Source of the DNA: Bacillus sp. EB01
Lineage (GTDB): Bacteria > Bacillota > Bacilli > Bacillales > Cytobacillaceae
Reading direction: 5' to 3'
DNA length: 64,000 nt
NCBI RefSeq assembly: GCF_000613125.1
Contig: NZ_HG964497.1
Coordinates: 4,084,372 to 4,148,371 of the forward strand
Position numbers and translations under genes: made by a program. Below are positions 53,833-62,992 of the stretch, piece after piece (the first letter of the stretch is position 1; each line of letters starts with the position of its first letter). The notes under the pieces are model-generated. The model was not told the origin of the DNA, did not search any database, and saw nothing but the letters and a program-made list of their open reading frames with translations.

Positions 53833-54169
53833 AAACCGCGGTGTATTGCGGGATTAAAGGATTAGACTACCTCCTATAAAAAAAGATTTAATGGAAAAAT
53901 CTGCTGTCTATAACGGAATAATCTGTCTAAAGAAAAATAGACTAAAAACATTGCTAAAAAGATAAGCTCGATGCCACCACCTGTATTGTTCTTACAATTT
54001 ATAAAAGTGGGAACTTATGAATTTTGGTAAGAAAACAATGTCAGAGTGGGTGGTAGTGGTGGATAGAGTGAGATAACAGGGAAACTTTTAACGTTAGATT
54101 GAGTTAATTAGCGGTCCGATTTCAGGGGCTGTGGTGCAAAGTGGAGGAAAAACATAAACAAGCTTCAAG
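53833..54169. other. Intergenic region between bshC and mraZ, no gene seen
   Basis: AT-rich non-coding DNA. The plus strand has a cluster of four GTGG tetramers (54046-54062) and one GTGGAGGAAA (54141-54150) resembling the MraZ boxes. On the minus strand an AGGAGGT near 53866-53872 has no start codon after it. No credible open frame. Confidence 0.5.
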
Positions 54170-54203
54170 AAAAAAGGTTCCGCTATATGCGGAACCTTTT
54201 TTT
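54170..54203 (-). terminator. bshC terminator
   Basis: A 14-bp stem (54170-54183 with 54189-54202; core GGTTCCGC/GCGGAACC) is flanked by A and T tracts and begins at the bshC stop codon. The symmetry means it can work in both directions. Confidence 0.93.
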
Positions 54204-55836
54204 AAATCCGTACTAATTTATGGGTACCATCAAATTCATACTCAAGCTCGAGGAGCCGGCTTGGAAAATCAAGTCCAAACTTATTCATATAATAAAGGAT
54301 ATTCCAGACCCGTTCCTGCGGGCTCCCTTCTGGCCTTAATTCAAGAGATACTCGATTAAATTTGCCGAGGGCAATGGAATGCCTCATCTTTATTGCTTCC
54401 TCAAGCTTCTTTTGCATAAAGCCGATTTGCGAAAGTATGATACTTTCATTCTTTTTCACTAAAGCAAGAATAGCTGGTTCAATTTCAATTGTTTTATCTT
54501 CAATCCGTCTGTATTGTGCATTGACTTCTTTGATAGCGTTCTGAAAAACGGATTCAAGTTCGGGGTCCTGGATCGAATCAAGAAACCTCTCCTCATCCGG
54601 CTCTGTCCCTCGCCTGATTGTCTCAGAAACATTCAAGCCAAGTTCCTGAATATCTCTTTCAATTGTTCTATCGATGAATGTAATGTTGAGCCTTGGCACA
54701 ATTGGGGGCATTTTCATGCCAAAGTTTTCAAACACAAGCTTCAGCTCGGCCCAATAAGCTATTTCTCCCGGACCCCCTATAAACGACAAGACCGGGAACA
54801 GCCATTCCTGCATTAATGGCCTTGTCACAACATTATTACTAAGGCTGGCAGGTTCATTCCTGGCGATCTGCAGCAATTCTTCAAGGGTAAATGAAAGGCT
54901 GCCTTTATTGCCGACGAAACACCCTGACAACGGATCAAAATCAAGCAGAACTCGTTCATTGATAGTTTTATCATAATAAAATAAATTTGCGGAGTTCTCT
55001 GAAGCATCTATCGTTTTAGGGAAACCGCCTTTGCTTATTTCCTCCTGCTGACGGAGCAATGCAGAAATAATTGCTTCCTGGCCGAGGATGATGTCCTCGA
55101 ACCTCGTACGTTCAATTTCTCTTAATTCAGGATTCCCAGAATCAATTAGCAAGAGACCGGAGTCAGGAAAGAGACCGGTAATCAAGTCTCCAAAAAAGTC
55201 AGTGAATGTTTCGGAACGCTTTAACGCGTCCTCCATAAATGCTTTAACCTGCCGTGTATGTCCGGTTTCCCCAAAAAGGGAAAGTATGCTGGCAATCCAG
55301 GAACGGCAAAGCTCCTTATCTATCCGGATGTCAGTGACCATTTTTTTCTGAATGACTTTTTGCGGAAAAATCCACTTGTCCGCCCTGGTGCCAATCGGGA
55401 CATAAACATGGTTCACTTCCTGATAGTCATGGTCTTCACCTGCAATCCAGAAAACAGGAATGACTGGGATTCCAAGTTCCTTCTCTTTCTGTCTGGCTAG
55501 TTGGATAATGGAAATGACTTTATGTATCGAGTATAAAGGCCCGGTAAGGATGCCTGCCTGCTGCCCGCCAATAATTACCGCGCTGTCCGGCTGCTTCAAT
55601 TTTTCAAGCGAGTTTTTAATTGCTGCAGACGGCTGGAAACGCGCCATATACTTTTCGATATGTACGGCAAGCTCTTCTCTCGGAAATTGCCTTGTAGCTA
55701 GTTCATCAAGCCTTGCCCTGTCAGCTTCAGGCTCATTATATGTATAGTGGAAAAATGGCATTACTTCATTTGTCTGCTGCAAATAATAAGATGCAAACGG
55801 ATTTGCCGCAGGCAATATGAGATTTGAAACCTCCAT
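54202..55836 (-). CDS. bshC: Bacillithiol biosynthesis cysteine-adding enzyme BshC
   Basis: BshC (544 residues, formerly YllA) adds cysteine to GlcN-malate to complete bacillithiol, the main low-molecular-weight thiol of Bacillus. Family segments include VIIGGQQAGILTGPLYSIHK, PVFWIAGEDHDYQEVNHV and the C-terminal coiled-coil that mediates dimerisation. Its site between panE and mraZ is conserved in Bacillaceae. The ATG has AAAGGAAG upstream. Confidence 0.96.
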   Translation of the reverse strand: MEVSNLILPAANPFASYYLQQTNEVMPFFHYTYNEPEADRARLDELATRQFPREELAVHIEKYMARFQPSAAIKNSLEKLKQPDSAVIIGGQQAGILTGPLYSIHKVISIIQLARQKEKELGIPVIPVFWIAGEDHDYQEVNHVYVPIGTRADKWIFPQKVIQKKMVTDIRIDKELCRSWIASILSLFGETGHTRQVKAFMEDALKRSETFTDFFGDLITGLFPDSGLLLIDSGNPELREIERTRFEDIILGQEAIISALLRQQEEISKGGFPKTIDASENSANLFYYDKTINERVLLDFDPLSGCFVGNKGSLSFTLEELLQIARNEPASLSNNVVTRPLMQEWLFPVLSFIGGPGEIAYWAELKLVFENFGMKMPPIVPRLNITFIDRTIERDIQELGLNVSETIRRGTEPDEERFLDSIQDPELESVFQNAIKEVNAQYRRIEDKTIEIEPAILALVKKNESIILSQIGFMQKKLEEAIKMRHSIALGKFNRVSLELRPEGSPQERVWNILYYMNKFGLDFPSRLLELEYEFDGTHKLVRI

Positions 55837-55934
55837 ACAGTACTTCCTTTCTGCAAAAACAATTGTGTATCAATACCATATGAGTATAGCATTTACATTA
55901 CGTAAACAAAAAAAACTTTGCCTGACAATCTACT

Positions 55935-56330
55935 TTAAGGAAATTGGACGGCAGTTGTTGCACGTTGAATTAATCCAAATACGATCAACCCTAAGTATCC
56001 AATAAAAAACAAAAGGAAATTAAATCTCCAAAATCCTCTGAAGACTTTCCCAAGAACTACTTCCCCTCTTATTTTCCAATGCAGGACGGCAAAAATCATT
56101 GCAGTGGCAAACACTATAATCAAAATTAGCCAGAGGTAGGATTGTCCCCAAATGGTTCTAATTAAGAAATGGACGGCAAGAATTAGGAGCAAAGTTGTAA
56201 AATCCACCGCACTTCGCACCGAACGCCTGTGGTTTCTGGTTATCGACTTGCTTATTATAAAGATTAGCAAGTATCCCAAAAGCGGCATAACGATGAATGC
56301 AGCGAGAAACGATGAAATAACTGTGCTCAT
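55935..56330 (-). CDS. DUF3397 family membrane protein
   Basis: A 131-residue integral membrane protein with four hydrophobic segments and a basic cytoplasmic loop (SKSITRNHRRSVRSAVDF). It fits the DUF3397 family, found in Bacillaceae next to panE/bshC; function unknown. I chose the ATG at 56330, six bases after GGGGGG; it overlaps the panE stop as ATGA, so it is coupled to panE. Confidence 0.85.
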   Translation of the reverse strand: MSTVISSFLAAFIVMPLLGYLLIFIISKSITRNHRRSVRSAVDFTTLLLILAVHFLIRTIWGQSYLWLILIIVFATAMIFAVLHWKIRGEVVLGKVFRGFWRFNFLLFFIGYLGLIVFGLIQRATTAVQFP

Positions 56331-57217
56331 GTATTCCCCCCCTGTCCCCATTCAATTCCTTTAATCATATGATAAAAAGCGGTTATGAGGGGAACGCCCT
56401 TCCCCATGTCTCCAGCCTGCTCAAGAAGATAGCCGAGAATCGCATCAACCTCCGTCTTTCTGCCTGACTCAATATCCTTCAGCATTGAAGAACGGTTCTC
56501 CGCTGTTTTTTTGCAAATATCTTTAACATGCTTTAATTGCCTGGCCTTATCCTTAAATCCCAGGATATCCACCACCTCAGCAAATAAATCCTCAAGCATC
56601 TTTTCAAAATACGGGTTTGTAATAAGCTCGCCATTTGGAACACGGAGGATAGCGGTAAGCGGATTTATAACAGCATTGGCAGAAAGTTTGCTGGCCAGCA
56701 TCATATAATAATCCTTTTCTATTAAGAATGGGAAATCCGTTTTAGAAATTGCCGCAAGTTCATTTAGCAATTCACCGTCGCCCTTCACTACTGCTGCTTT
56801 CGTAGCCCCAATTCCATTATGGCTTACAATTGCCGGACCTTCCCTAAACGCCCCGTGTTCAACAGACCCAACAAAGATATTACAGCCTGAAAGTTTTTCA
56901 AAGAGCTTCAAGTGACCCATGCCATTCTGTAAAAAAAGCACGTTGGGGATGCCGTCGAGTTGAGAAAGAACGCTCTCAAGCTGGTATTGCTTCACCGCCA
57001 CAATCGCGAGGTTAATATCAGGAAACCTATCCATTAATTTCTTAGCCACAACATTGACTTTAAAGGATTCAACTCCTCTGTGAAGCGTAATACCTGTTTT
57101 ATTTATTTCATCAGCTTGTTCAATCGTACGAGTATATAAAAGGACATCAAAACGGGTTTGCAAATATGCTGCAAACAGCAACCCAATTGACCCTCCACCT
57201 ATTACAGCAATTTTCAT
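56327..57217 (-). CDS. panE: 2-dehydropantoate 2-reductase (ketopantoate reductase)
   Basis: This 296-residue enzyme reduces ketopantoate to pantoate with NADPH in pantothenate/CoA synthesis. The N-terminal NADP Rossmann motif is AVIGGGSIGLLFAAYL, and the C-terminal domain has the catalytic Lys in ASKLSANAVINPLTAILRVP. Length and position match B. subtilis YlbQ/PanE. No convincing terminator follows; the downstream DUF3397 gene overlaps. Confidence 0.95.
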   Translation of the reverse strand: MKIAVIGGGSIGLLFAAYLQTRFDVLLYTRTIEQADEINKTGITLHRGVESFKVNVVAKKLMDRFPDINLAIVAVKQYQLESVLSQLDGIPNVLFLQNGMGHLKLFEKLSGCNIFVGSVEHGAFREGPAIVSHNGIGATKAAVVKGDGELLNELAAISKTDFPFLIEKDYYMMLASKLSANAVINPLTAILRVPNGELITNPYFEKMLEDLFAEVVDILGFKDKARQLKHVKDICKKTAENRSSMLKDIESGRKTEVDAILGYLLEQAGDMGKGVPLITAFYHMIKGIEWGQGGNT

Positions 57218-57319
57218 CAGCTTAACTCCCGTCTATGCTTTACCTACATTTTACCAAAATAGGACAGGCTTTGTGACTAAATTCCTATCTTTCTTTAAAA
57301 GAAAAATAAATATGTTGAA

Positions 57320-57359
57320 ATGAATACAAAACCCTTCCGCGCATTTAGAGCGGAAGGGT
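57320..57359 (-). terminator. Terminator of the acyl-CoA carboxylase operon
   Basis: ACCCTTCCG (57331-57339) pairs with CGGAAGGGT (57351-57359), followed on the minus strand by TTTTGTATTC, 13 bases after the carboxyltransferase stop. Confidence 0.9.
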
Positions 57360-57372
57360 AAAATTGGTGAAC

Positions 57373-58914
57373 TTATACTGGATAGACCGGATGCTTTCGG
57401 GTACTGAAGTTCAATTCCTTTGTTTCATAGTAGCCAAAGCGATTAATCAGTACCTCTCTCAACTCATCGGCTGCTACAATCTCATCGACTATCAACTCTG
57501 ATGCGAGCTTGTAAATATCAATCGATTCCTTGTATTCCTGATGCTTTTCCTGTACAAAAGCAAGCTTTTCCTTCGAATCGGCAATTTCATTGATTTTATT
57601 GGAATAGACAGCGTTAACGGCAGCTTCCGGCCCCATAACCGCTATTTGCGCAGTAGGAAGTGCAATGCATACATCCGGCTCGAAAGCTGGGCCCGCCATA
57701 GCATACAGGCCGGCGCCGTAGGCCTTGCGGACAATGACTGAGATTTTCGGCACAGTCGCTGAACTCATAGCTGCAATCAGCTTTGCCCCGTGGCGAATAA
57801 TACCAGCCCGTTCAACCTTGGTCCCAATCATGAAGCCTGGCACATCCGCTAGGAACAAAAGCGGAATATTGAAAGCATCGCAAAGTTGAATGAACTTAGC
57901 ACCCTTATCAGCTGAATCGACGAACAGGACACCGCCTTTTACCTTTGGCTGGTTGGCAATGATACCAACTGTCCTGCCGCTGAGTCTTGCTAACCCCGTA
58001 ATCAATTCAGGGGCGAACAGTTTTTTAATTTCAAAAAAGCTTCCTTCATCTATCAAACTATTGATTGCTTCATACATATCAAATGGCGCATTCTGATTCA
58101 CAGGAACGATCGACTCTAAAGAACGTCCGGAAACAGGTGGGACAGAGTCAATAGTTTTGGGCTTTTCCTGAAAGTTTGCCGGGAAGTAAGCAATATACTT
58201 TTTGGCAGACTCAATCGCTTCCTCCTCGTTCGCTACCAGGATGTCTCCACATCCGCTAACCGTACAATGCATGCGGGCACCGCCCATTTCCTCGAGAGTA
58301 ACTTTCTCTCCAATTACCTTTTCAGCCATTCTTGGTGACCCAAGATACATAGAGGCGTTCCCATCAACCATAATGACCACATCACAAAATGCAGGTATGT
58401 ATGCTCCACCTGCAGCAGATGGGCCAAACAATAAGCATATTTGAGGAATCATCCCGGACAGCTTCACCTGATTGTAAAATATCCTGCCTGCGCCGCGCCT
58501 GTTCGGAAACATGTCAAGCTGGTCAGTAATCCTTGCACCGGCGGAATCAACCAAATAGAAAAGCGGCACCTTCAGTTTTTCAGCAACTTCCTGGATTCGT
58601 ATGATTTTCTCGACTGTCCGAGAGCCCCACGATCCTGCTTTTACAGTTGAATCATTAGCCATGACGCAGACGGTTTTTCCGCCAACCTTGCCTATTGCTG
58701 TTACTACGCCATCTGCTGGCAGACCCTCCGCCTGATTATTGGCGAACTTGCCATCTTCTTCATACTTGCCATTGTCAAATAACAAAGCAAGCCTGTCACG
58801 GACAAACAGCTTGCCCTGTTCTTTATTTTTTTCATGATATTTCGGGTGGCCGCCTGCTTCGGCGACAGTCCTTTTCTCGTTCAGTTTATCTGATAATGTA
58901 GTAGTTTCAGTCAT
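57373..58914 (-). CDS. Acyl-CoA carboxylase, carboxyltransferase subunit
   Basis: A 513-residue carboxyltransferase of the propionyl/methylcrotonyl-CoA carboxylase beta type: two crotonase-fold halves, with the first oxyanion loop at SAAGGAYIPAFCD and the second at KAYGAGLYAMAG. It transfers CO2 from carboxybiotin to an acyl-CoA. The substrate (propionyl-, methylcrotonyl- or another acyl-CoA) cannot be fixed from sequence; the order with the biotin carboxylase and carrier recalls the B. subtilis yng locus. I chose the ATG at 58914 behind AGGGGGG; the open frame reaches 58947. Confidence 0.93.
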   Translation of the reverse strand: MTETTTLSDKLNEKRTVAEAGGHPKYHEKNKEQGKLFVRDRLALLFDNGKYEEDGKFANNQAEGLPADGVVTAIGKVGGKTVCVMANDSTVKAGSWGSRTVEKIIRIQEVAEKLKVPLFYLVDSAGARITDQLDMFPNRRGAGRIFYNQVKLSGMIPQICLLFGPSAAGGAYIPAFCDVVIMVDGNASMYLGSPRMAEKVIGEKVTLEEMGGARMHCTVSGCGDILVANEEEAIESAKKYIAYFPANFQEKPKTIDSVPPVSGRSLESIVPVNQNAPFDMYEAINSLIDEGSFFEIKKLFAPELITGLARLSGRTVGIIANQPKVKGGVLFVDSADKGAKFIQLCDAFNIPLLFLADVPGFMIGTKVERAGIIRHGAKLIAAMSSATVPKISVIVRKAYGAGLYAMAGPAFEPDVCIALPTAQIAVMGPEAAVNAVYSNKINEIADSKEKLAFVQEKHQEYKESIDIYKLASELIVDEIVAADELREVLINRFGYYETKELNFSTRKHPVYPV

Positions 58915-58925
58915 CCTCGTCCCCC

Positions 58926-59138
58926 CTATTCCAGGACAACCAGACAATCGCCTTCATTGACGAAATCGCCGATGTTGACCTTGAGCTCTGTAATTTTTCC
59001 GGCAAAATTGCTTTCAACAGGAATTTCCATTTTCATTGACTCGATAACGATGATTTCTTGGCCTTCTGTCACTTCATCTCCAGCCGAGACAAGGATATTC
59101 AGTACCGTGCCTGCCATTGATGCATTTATTTCCTTCAT
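58926..59138 (-). CDS. Biotin carboxyl carrier protein (short biotinyl domain)
   Basis: A 70-residue stand-alone biotinyl domain. The biotinylated Lys36 sits in ESMKMEIPV, and the barrel repeats (GDEVTEGQ, GDFVNEGD) are clear. It carries carboxybiotin between the flanking biotin carboxylase and carboxyltransferase. Stand-alone carriers of this size accompany acyl-CoA carboxylases other than the main acetyl-CoA enzyme. I chose the ATG at 59138 with GGAGG eight bases upstream; an earlier in-frame ATG at 59156 overlaps that site. Confidence 0.94.
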   Translation of the reverse strand: MKEINASMAGTVLNILVSAGDEVTEGQEIIVIESMKMEIPVESNFAGKITELKVNIGDFVNEGDCLVVLE

Positions 59139-59173
59139 TATTTCTTCCTCCCCCATTTTCTAAGACTTCAGAT

Positions 59174-60499
59174 TTATTTTTGTAAAAATGATGTTGTATA
59201 ATTCCCTTTTGCAAAATTGGCATCCTCAAGGATTCTTGTGAAGAGAGGAGCGTTTGACTTTATTCCGCTAACAGTAAGCTCCTTAAAAAAATTCCTGCCA
59301 CGTTCCAGCGCCTGTTCCCTTGTTTCCCCATAAAGGACACACTTTGCAATCATTGGATCATAAAAAGGGGTTACTGTATCACCGGATTTATAGCCATAAT
59401 CTACTCGAATTCCTTCACCGCCGGAAAAAACGAAGCGATTAATCTTACCTGGAGATGGCAGGAATTTTTCCGGATCCTCTGCGTAAAGTCGGAACTCGAT
59501 TGCATGTCCCACGCTGCTAATGTCTGACTGGCTTTTTGGTACGTCTTCCCCTCTGGCAACAAGAATTTGCCACTCCACAAGATCAATACCAGTAACTTGT
59601 TCCGTAACAGGATGCTCTACCTGGAGGCGGGTGTTCATCTCAAGAAAATAAAAGTTCTCGTGTTCATCAAAAATGAATTCAATCGTACCCGCATTTTTAT
59701 AATCCACCGCCTTCGCAGCATTGATAGCGGTTTCAAAAAGCTTTGAACGAGTCCCTTCGGAAAGAAATGGCGATGGGGATTCTTCCACCACTTTTTGATT
59801 GCGTCGCTGGACCGAGCAATCACGCTCGAAAAGATGGACGATGTTCCCATTTCCATCACCAAAAACTTGTACTTCAATATGCCGGGCGTTGGCTATGAAT
59901 TTCTCCAAAAACACTTCATCAGAACCAAAGTAAGCCTTTGCCCTTGCTTTGACTGAAGCAAACGCTTTTTCAAGCTCAGCTTCATTGGAGCATTTGACCA
60001 TGCCGATTCCGCCTCCTCCACTCGAAGCCTTTAGCATGACCGGATAGCCAATACCTTCCGCAACTACCTTCGCCTCATCTACAGCGGCTATACCGCCATT
60101 ACTCCCAGGTACAACAGGTACACCCGCTTTTTCCATAGCTGCCCTTGATGCGACTTTATCCCCCATTAACCGGATTGTATCTGATTTAGGGCCTATAAAC
60201 ACAAGCCCTTCCTTCTCAACAAGCTCAGCAAATTCTGCATTTTCCGATAAAAACCCATACCCGGGGTGAATGGCTTCAGCCCCTGTACTTTTTGCCGCAT
60301 GAAGAATTGTTTCCGCTTGCAGATACGATTTGGCGACAGGAGGCTCGCCAATTCTAACAGCTGTTGTTGCTTCCAACACATAGGGAAGCCCAACATCCGC
60401 ATCAGAATAGACAGCAACCGTTTCGATTCCCATCCTTTTACACGTTCTAATTATTCTTAATGCTATTTCGCCTCGATTGGCAATTAGTATCCTTTGCAC
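59174..60499 (-). CDS. Acyl-CoA carboxylase, biotin carboxylase subunit (AccC-like)
   Basis: A 441-residue biotin carboxylase that uses ATP and bicarbonate to carboxylate the carrier. PreATP-grasp start (ILIANRGEIALRIIRTCKRMG, conserved block), ATP-binding SSGGGGIGM loop (about 165), catalytic ERDCSVQRRNQKVVEESP and EMNTRLQVEHPVTE are intact. The start is probably GTG at 60499, five bases after AAAGGGG; an in-frame TTG at 60520 is possible. It is likely a second AccC paralogue, because the housekeeping accBC lies elsewhere in Bacillus. First gene of a three-gene operon with 35- and 11-bp gaps. Confidence 0.94.
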   Translation of the reverse strand: MQRILIANRGEIALRIIRTCKRMGIETVAVYSDADVGLPYVLEATTAVRIGEPPVAKSYLQAETILHAAKSTGAEAIHPGYGFLSENAEFAELVEKEGLVFIGPKSDTIRLMGDKVASRAAMEKAGVPVVPGSNGGIAAVDEAKVVAEGIGYPVMLKASSGGGGIGMVKCSNEAELEKAFASVKARAKAYFGSDEVFLEKFIANARHIEVQVFGDGNGNIVHLFERDCSVQRRNQKVVEESPSPFLSEGTRSKLFETAINAAKAVDYKNAGTIEFIFDEHENFYFLEMNTRLQVEHPVTEQVTGIDLVEWQILVARGEDVPKSQSDISSVGHAIEFRLYAEDPEKFLPSPGKINRFVFSGGEGIRVDYGYKSGDTVTPFYDPMIAKCVLYGETREQALERGRNFFKELTVSGIKSNAPLFTRILEDANFAKGNYTTSFLQK

Positions 60500-60779
60500 A
60501 CTATACCCCTTTCTCCCCAAGAATCATTGTTCGCTTACTCTATCCCCAAGGGCAGCCGAAAGAAGGTCACTTTTTCATTTATCCGATCCTGCATGCCCTA
60601 TACTATGGTTCTACCATACATTCTGAATATCCTGCAAATTTTGAAAACACCTTTTCATGCTAAAATGCAGAATTTTTCATATTCGTAGTATATAATTAGA
60701 ATAATTAAAGAAATTGTTTGGCTTAAGCTTTTTACTTTATATGAATGAAAAGGGAGAATTTTTAAAAGGGGGCTACTAA

Positions 60780-61253
60780 ATGGCAATAAAAGTTGAAAAA
60801 CTGAAAGTCAATTACAAAACGCTTGAAGAGTTTAAGAAGTTTAAAGAATATGGAGTCCAGGAATTGTCCATGCTCGAGGATCTGGAAGCAAACATTCTGG
60901 AAAACGATAGCGAATCTCCCTTTTACGGGATTTATTTCGGGGATAAATTGGTTGCCCGGATGAGCCTCTATCAAGTTGATGCAAAGAGAGATCTTTATTT
61001 TGACCCACCGCAAAATTATTTGGAACTTTGGAAACTGGAAGTACTCTCCGCCTATCAGGGCAAAGGATATGGCTCGGCTCTGGTAAAGTTCGCAAAAGAT
61101 TTCGGGCTTCCTATCAAGACAAACCCTCGTGTCGGATCAAGAGGATTTTGGGAAAAGCACGGATTTATAAACGTTGAATATGAAGTAGAGCGTGATCTTG
61201 GCGAAAACCCGCTGGTATGGTATCCGGAAGGGGTAAGCGCCCAGCATCATTAA
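60780..61253 (+). CDS. ylbP: GNAT-family N-acetyltransferase YlbP
   Basis: A 157-residue GNAT protein. The acetyl-CoA binding segment is LEVLSAYQGKGYGSALVKFAK (a relaxed Q/RxxGxG/A, about residues 87-107). It is on the plus strand, convergent with rsfA and divergent from the carboxylase operon, as ylbP is in B. subtilis. Substrate unknown. AAGGGGG precedes the ATG, and AT-rich DNA with a TATAAT (60687-60694 region) lies upstream. Confidence 0.92.
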   Translation: MAIKVEKLKVNYKTLEEFKKFKEYGVQELSMLEDLEANILENDSESPFYGIYFGDKLVARMSLYQVDAKRDLYFDPPQNYLELWKLEVLSAYQGKGYGSALVKFAKDFGLPIKTNPRVGSRGFWEKHGFINVEYEVERDLGENPLVWYPEGVSAQHH

Positions 61254-61256
61254 AAG

Positions 61257-61293
61257 AACAAAAGCGTAAGCGCCTTCGCTCTGGAGCTAGACG
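61257..61293 (-). repeat. Short AAAGCGTAAGCGCC...GGAGCTAGAC repeat
   Basis: A 37-bp collapsed copy whose two ends match those of the long repeat at 41193-41460. It lies just after the ylbP stop. Confidence 0.6.
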
Positions 61294-61337
61294 TAGACAA
61301 GTTGAATAAAAAATTTCTAATCTCCTTAACAATAAAC

Positions 61338-61369
61338 AAGGCTGTACGGATTTTCTTCCGTTCAGCCTT
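61338..61369. terminator. Shared terminator of rsfA and ylbP
   Basis: AAGGCTGTACGGA (61338-61350) pairs with TCCGTTCAGCCTT (61357-61369) with one mismatch, and T residues lie on both sides. It lies between two convergent genes. Confidence 0.88.
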
Positions 61370-61374
61370 TTCAC

Positions 61375-62010
61375 TTACTCTACCCTTTCAAGGTTTCCAA
61401 ACTTATCAATCTGAAATTTTGCTTTATGCTGGCCCTGTGCCGCTTCTTCCTTATCGGCAGCCATCTTTCTTGCACGGTCCAGGATGGACATCAATGCTTG
61501 ATAGTCTTCTTCAAGAGTGTTTAGCTCTTTTAACAGGCTTTCATTTTCCCTTTCAAGTTCTCGTATCCTTACAAGGGCTTGCTCATATTCATTTGCCGAA
61601 TTCCCGGCCCGCGCATAAAGATTTTCTAAATAGGCCAGCACATCCTTAAATTCAGGAATTGAGGAGCCTGGGTTTGGCTGGACAGATTGAACATCCTCAA
61701 CTGATTGGGAATCTGCAAGCAGTTGAACTACCGGCTGTTTTGGTGTTTCAAGCTGCTGATCCTTGGATTCACGAGAGTTCTTTTTTGCTTCCTTGCGTTG
61801 TTTTTTTGCATGTTCAATGCCAGCCTTGTATTGTTTCCTTACATGGGAATTCCATCGGAACCCGCATGCCGCGGAGGTTCTGGACAGTTTCCTTCCCACC
61901 TCCTCGAATGCCTGAAGCTGTGTGCCGCCTTCTCTTATATTGCGCAGGATTACCTCGGCTAGAAGCAGGTCTTCATCCGCGGTCCATGCGTCCTGTCGTG
62001 TCGATGACAT
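61375..62010 (-). CDS. rsfA: RsfA-family prespore transcription factor (YlbO)
   Basis: A 211-residue regulator of the RsfA family, which tunes SigmaF-dependent transcription in the forespore. The N-terminal Myb/SANT-like domain (AWTADEDLLLAEVILRNI, then GRKLSRTSAACGFRWNSHV, about residues 8-60) is followed by a basic stretch and a C-terminal coiled coil (about 125-185). Gene order next to ylbP matches B. subtilis ylbO-ylbP. GGAGGG lies upstream of the ATG. Confidence 0.94.
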   Translation of the reverse strand: MSSTRQDAWTADEDLLLAEVILRNIREGGTQLQAFEEVGRKLSRTSAACGFRWNSHVRKQYKAGIEHAKKQRKEAKKNSRESKDQQLETPKQPVVQLLADSQSVEDVQSVQPNPGSSIPEFKDVLAYLENLYARAGNSANEYEQALVRIRELERENESLLKELNTLEEDYQALMSILDRARKMAADKEEAAQGQHKAKFQIDKFGNLERVE

Positions 62011-62098
62011 CCTTCTGATCCCTCCTATCGTTTTACCTCATACTTATGCAGGTAATAGGAAAGATAGAATTAGTATGCAAGTCTCATTTTTTGAATTG

Positions 62099-62857
62099 CT
62101 ATTTACTTTTCTCGAGGAATTTAGCCACCTGTTTATGATGGGCTTCTGTTTGCCACAGTTCCGCACAAAACTCGACTTCTTTATCAATTCTCACCTTTAG
62201 GCCAGCACGCTCCCATTTGTTTACCCAGACACGTTTATATCCTCCTAGGACTGCTCCTTCTCTTAAAAGCATATCACTGCAGAATTCGCCGAGCGCATCT
62301 ACTGGCTGACCATCAAAGACGCTGTCTATGAATCCAGTTACCGCCAGTTCCTCCACTGAATGAAGGTTTGCATCCATTACTAGCTTCATTGCAACAGGAC
62401 CTGACAGCTTTTCTGATAAAAGTGATGTACCGCCCCAGCCCGTGATGATTCCTTGCCTCCCTTGAATGAATCCAGCTTTTGCTCCTTTTGCTGCAATTCT
62501 GAAATCACACGCTGAAGCAAGTTCGCAGCCGCCGCCAACAGCAGCCCCATTCAGGACTGCAACCGTAGGTTTCAATAAGGTTGCAAGAGAGTAAAGAATG
62601 GCGGCCGCCTTAGATAGCATTGGATATGCATCCTCTTTAGTTTTTAATTTGTGAAACTCAGACAAATCTCCGCCAGAGCAAAAAGCTTTTGAACCTGTTC
62701 CTGTAACCGCGACTATTTTTACCTTATCGTCCTTAGAAAGTTCAATTAACCGATTTAATCCATCCAGGACTTCGAAACTAATCGCATTCCGCTTTTCTTC
62801 CCTATCGATTGTAAATAAGAGAATCCCTTCTTCGAGCATGGTAATCGTATATGCCAA
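62099..62857 (-). CDS. Enoyl-CoA hydratase/isomerase family protein
   Basis: A 252-residue crotonase-fold protein. Oxyanion-hole segments are visible: GSKAFCSGGDLSEF (about 52-65) and LNGAAVGGGCELASACDFRIA (about 99-119). The usual second glutamate of canonical hydratases is not obvious, so isomerase or another crotonase activity is possible. The start is a TTG at 62857, seven bases after GGAGGG. It is a single gene between rpmF and rsfA and may act with the acyl-CoA carboxylase operon 2 kb downstream (inference). Confidence 0.9.
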   Translation of the reverse strand: MAYTITMLEEGILLFTIDREEKRNAISFEVLDGLNRLIELSKDDKVKIVAVTGTGSKAFCSGGDLSEFHKLKTKEDAYPMLSKAAAILYSLATLLKPTVAVLNGAAVGGGCELASACDFRIAAKGAKAGFIQGRQGIITGWGGTSLLSEKLSGPVAMKLVMDANLHSVEELAVTGFIDSVFDGQPVDALGEFCSDMLLREGAVLGGYKRVWVNKWERAGLKVRIDKEVEFCAELWQTEAHHKQVAKFLEKSK

Positions 62858-62992
62858 GTGCGTTCCCTCCTGCTAAAAAAATTATATGTAAACAAAAGCT
62901 TTCCTAAATATCGCCCCTTTACCAGCATATGTCCAAAGGGGTCTCGTCACAAGATATTAAATCTATATATAGTAATCACAAGTTTTTTCCAT

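Noticed and set aside
62858-62920. A cre site upstream of the enoyl-CoA hydratase gene (TGTAAACAAAAGCTTTCC)
   Set aside because: The central CG that defines cre sites is missing.
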